From NCBI RefSeq assembly GCF_044772865.1, contig NZ_CP173029.1, positions 3,286,001 through 3,350,000 of the forward strand: DNA of 64,000 nt. Direction: 5' to 3'. Position numbers and translations under genes: made by a program. The DNA comes from Algirhabdus cladophorae. GTDB lineage: Bacteria; Pseudomonadota; Alphaproteobacteria; Rhodobacterales; Rhodobacteraceae. Below, piece by piece: positions 63,382-64,000 of this stretch; position 1 is the stretch's first letter, and every line of letters starts with the position of its first letter. The notes below the pieces were generated by a model, which saw nothing but the letters and a program-made list of their open reading frames with translations, was not told where the DNA came from and did not search any database.

Positions 63382-64000
63382 ATGGATACGCAAAGCCTTC
63401 GCCTTTTTGTACTTGCCTGCGAAACGTTGAACATCAGCGCGGCGGGCCGCACGCTTGGCATGGCGCCAGCTGTGGCCAGCACGCGCATTGCCAAGTTGGA
63501 ACAGCTGGTGGGGGCAGAGCTTTTGCACCGCTCAACCCGTAAGGTGTCAGTGTCACTTGAGGGGCAGGACTTTTTGCCTTACGCGCGTGAGATGATCGCC
63601 CAAGAAGAGACCGCACTTGCTGCCATGGGCGCAGGTCGGGCCCAAATCAAAGGAACGTTGCGCTTTGCGGCACCAAGCACGTTTGCACAACTATATATCG
63701 CTCCAATCCTGCCCGCGTTAATGGATCTCTATCCTGACCTGACCCTCGATCTGCATCTTTCTGATGCTCAGTTTGACCTTATCGAGGGAAGCTATGATCT
63801 CGCTTTGCGCAATTCGGTCCTTGAGGACAGCACACTCACCGCCCGAAAGCTGGCGGACGACCAACGCGTCATATGTGCTTCGCCCCATTATCTGGAGCGC
63901 TACGGCACACCGATAAGCCCAGCCGATCTGGATCAGCACCGGCTTATCGGTTTTCGCAATATGGAGGCAAAAGTACTTACGACATCAAACGGGAGCACAG
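63382..64000 (+). CDS. LysR-family transcriptional regulator (3' end outside window)
   Basis: 206 codons visible from the ATG at 63382. Winged HTH at the N-terminus (FVLACETLNISAAGRTLGMA...STRIAKLEQLVGAELLHRSTR) and the start of a substrate-binding domain. Divergent from the broken CmcJ gene, SDR and oxygenase on the reverse strand, which it would be expected to control through the 98-bp intergenic region. Confidence 0.9.
   Translation, partial: MDTQSLRLFVLACETLNISAAGRTLGMAPAVASTRIAKLEQLVGAELLHRSTRKVSVSLEGQDFLPYAREMIAQEETALAAMGAGRAQIKGTLRFAAPSTFAQLYIAPILPALMDLYPDLTLDLHLSDAQFDLIEGSYDLALRNSVLEDSTLTARKLADDQRVICASPHYLERYGTPISPADLDQHRLIGFRNMEAKVLTTSNGST

Overview
The window looks like a chromosomal segment of a marine Rhodobacterales (Roseobacter-group) alphaproteobacterium. 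The evidence is the gene repertoire (split leuCD/leuB, IalB-like and Hint-domain proteins, an RTX metalloprotease, 6-phosphogluconate-type gluconate catabolism), moderate GC, and an alphaproteobacterial LexA box of the GTTC-N7-GTTC type in front of dnaE2. No tRNA, rRNA or CRISPR array was found. All assignments come from reading the sequence and its translations; no database search was run.

Left part (1-5.5 kb): an idonate/gluconate catabolic region with a partial idnO, idnD, a GlcG/HbpS-like gene, an SMP-30-type lactonase and gnd. Two divergent promoters here carry the same perfect 16-bp palindrome, ATGTTATCGATAACAT, which suggests one GntR/IdnR-like regulator. Three small unrecognised or RHH-type genes sit between the two halves. 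Next come a 7TMR-DISM histidine kinase and a divergent NarL-type response regulator whose starts overlap, then leuB and leuCD separated by a LysR/NAD(P)-epimerase pair and two other genes.

Middle part (15.7-45 kb): mostly housekeeping. An MscS channel, rsfS-rlmH-gpmI-envC-like-ctpA, rppH, a methyltransferase, and a LexA-boxed dnaE2 that lacks its C-terminal OB domain and is followed by a possible tyrosine-recombinase remnant. Then MltB-type transglycosylase, rnr, dapE, two Hint proteins (the second without the expected catalytic residues), an ionotropic-glutamate-receptor-like channel, dapD, a LOG protein, an M10/RTX metalloprotease, rlmN, an IalB protein, a Rhizobium etli-type asparaginase and serB.

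Right part (45-64 kb): accessory DNA. An integrase/excisionase/XRE-repressor module follows serB. After it comes a LysR-controlled operon of two exported proteins of unknown function, a glutathionyl-hydroquinone-reductase-like GST, a double-CDGSH/glutamate-synthase fusion and a hemerythrin; this is the best candidate for an undescribed system. Next is an acetoin-dehydrogenase operon (acoA, acoB, a free lipoyl domain, a separate E2 catalytic domain, a lipoate ligase, a monooxygenase) with a divergent AcoR-like activator that lacks the GAFTGA loop. The window closes with a 2OG-Fe(II) oxygenase, an SDR, a broken CmcJ/NvfI gene and a partial LysR gene.
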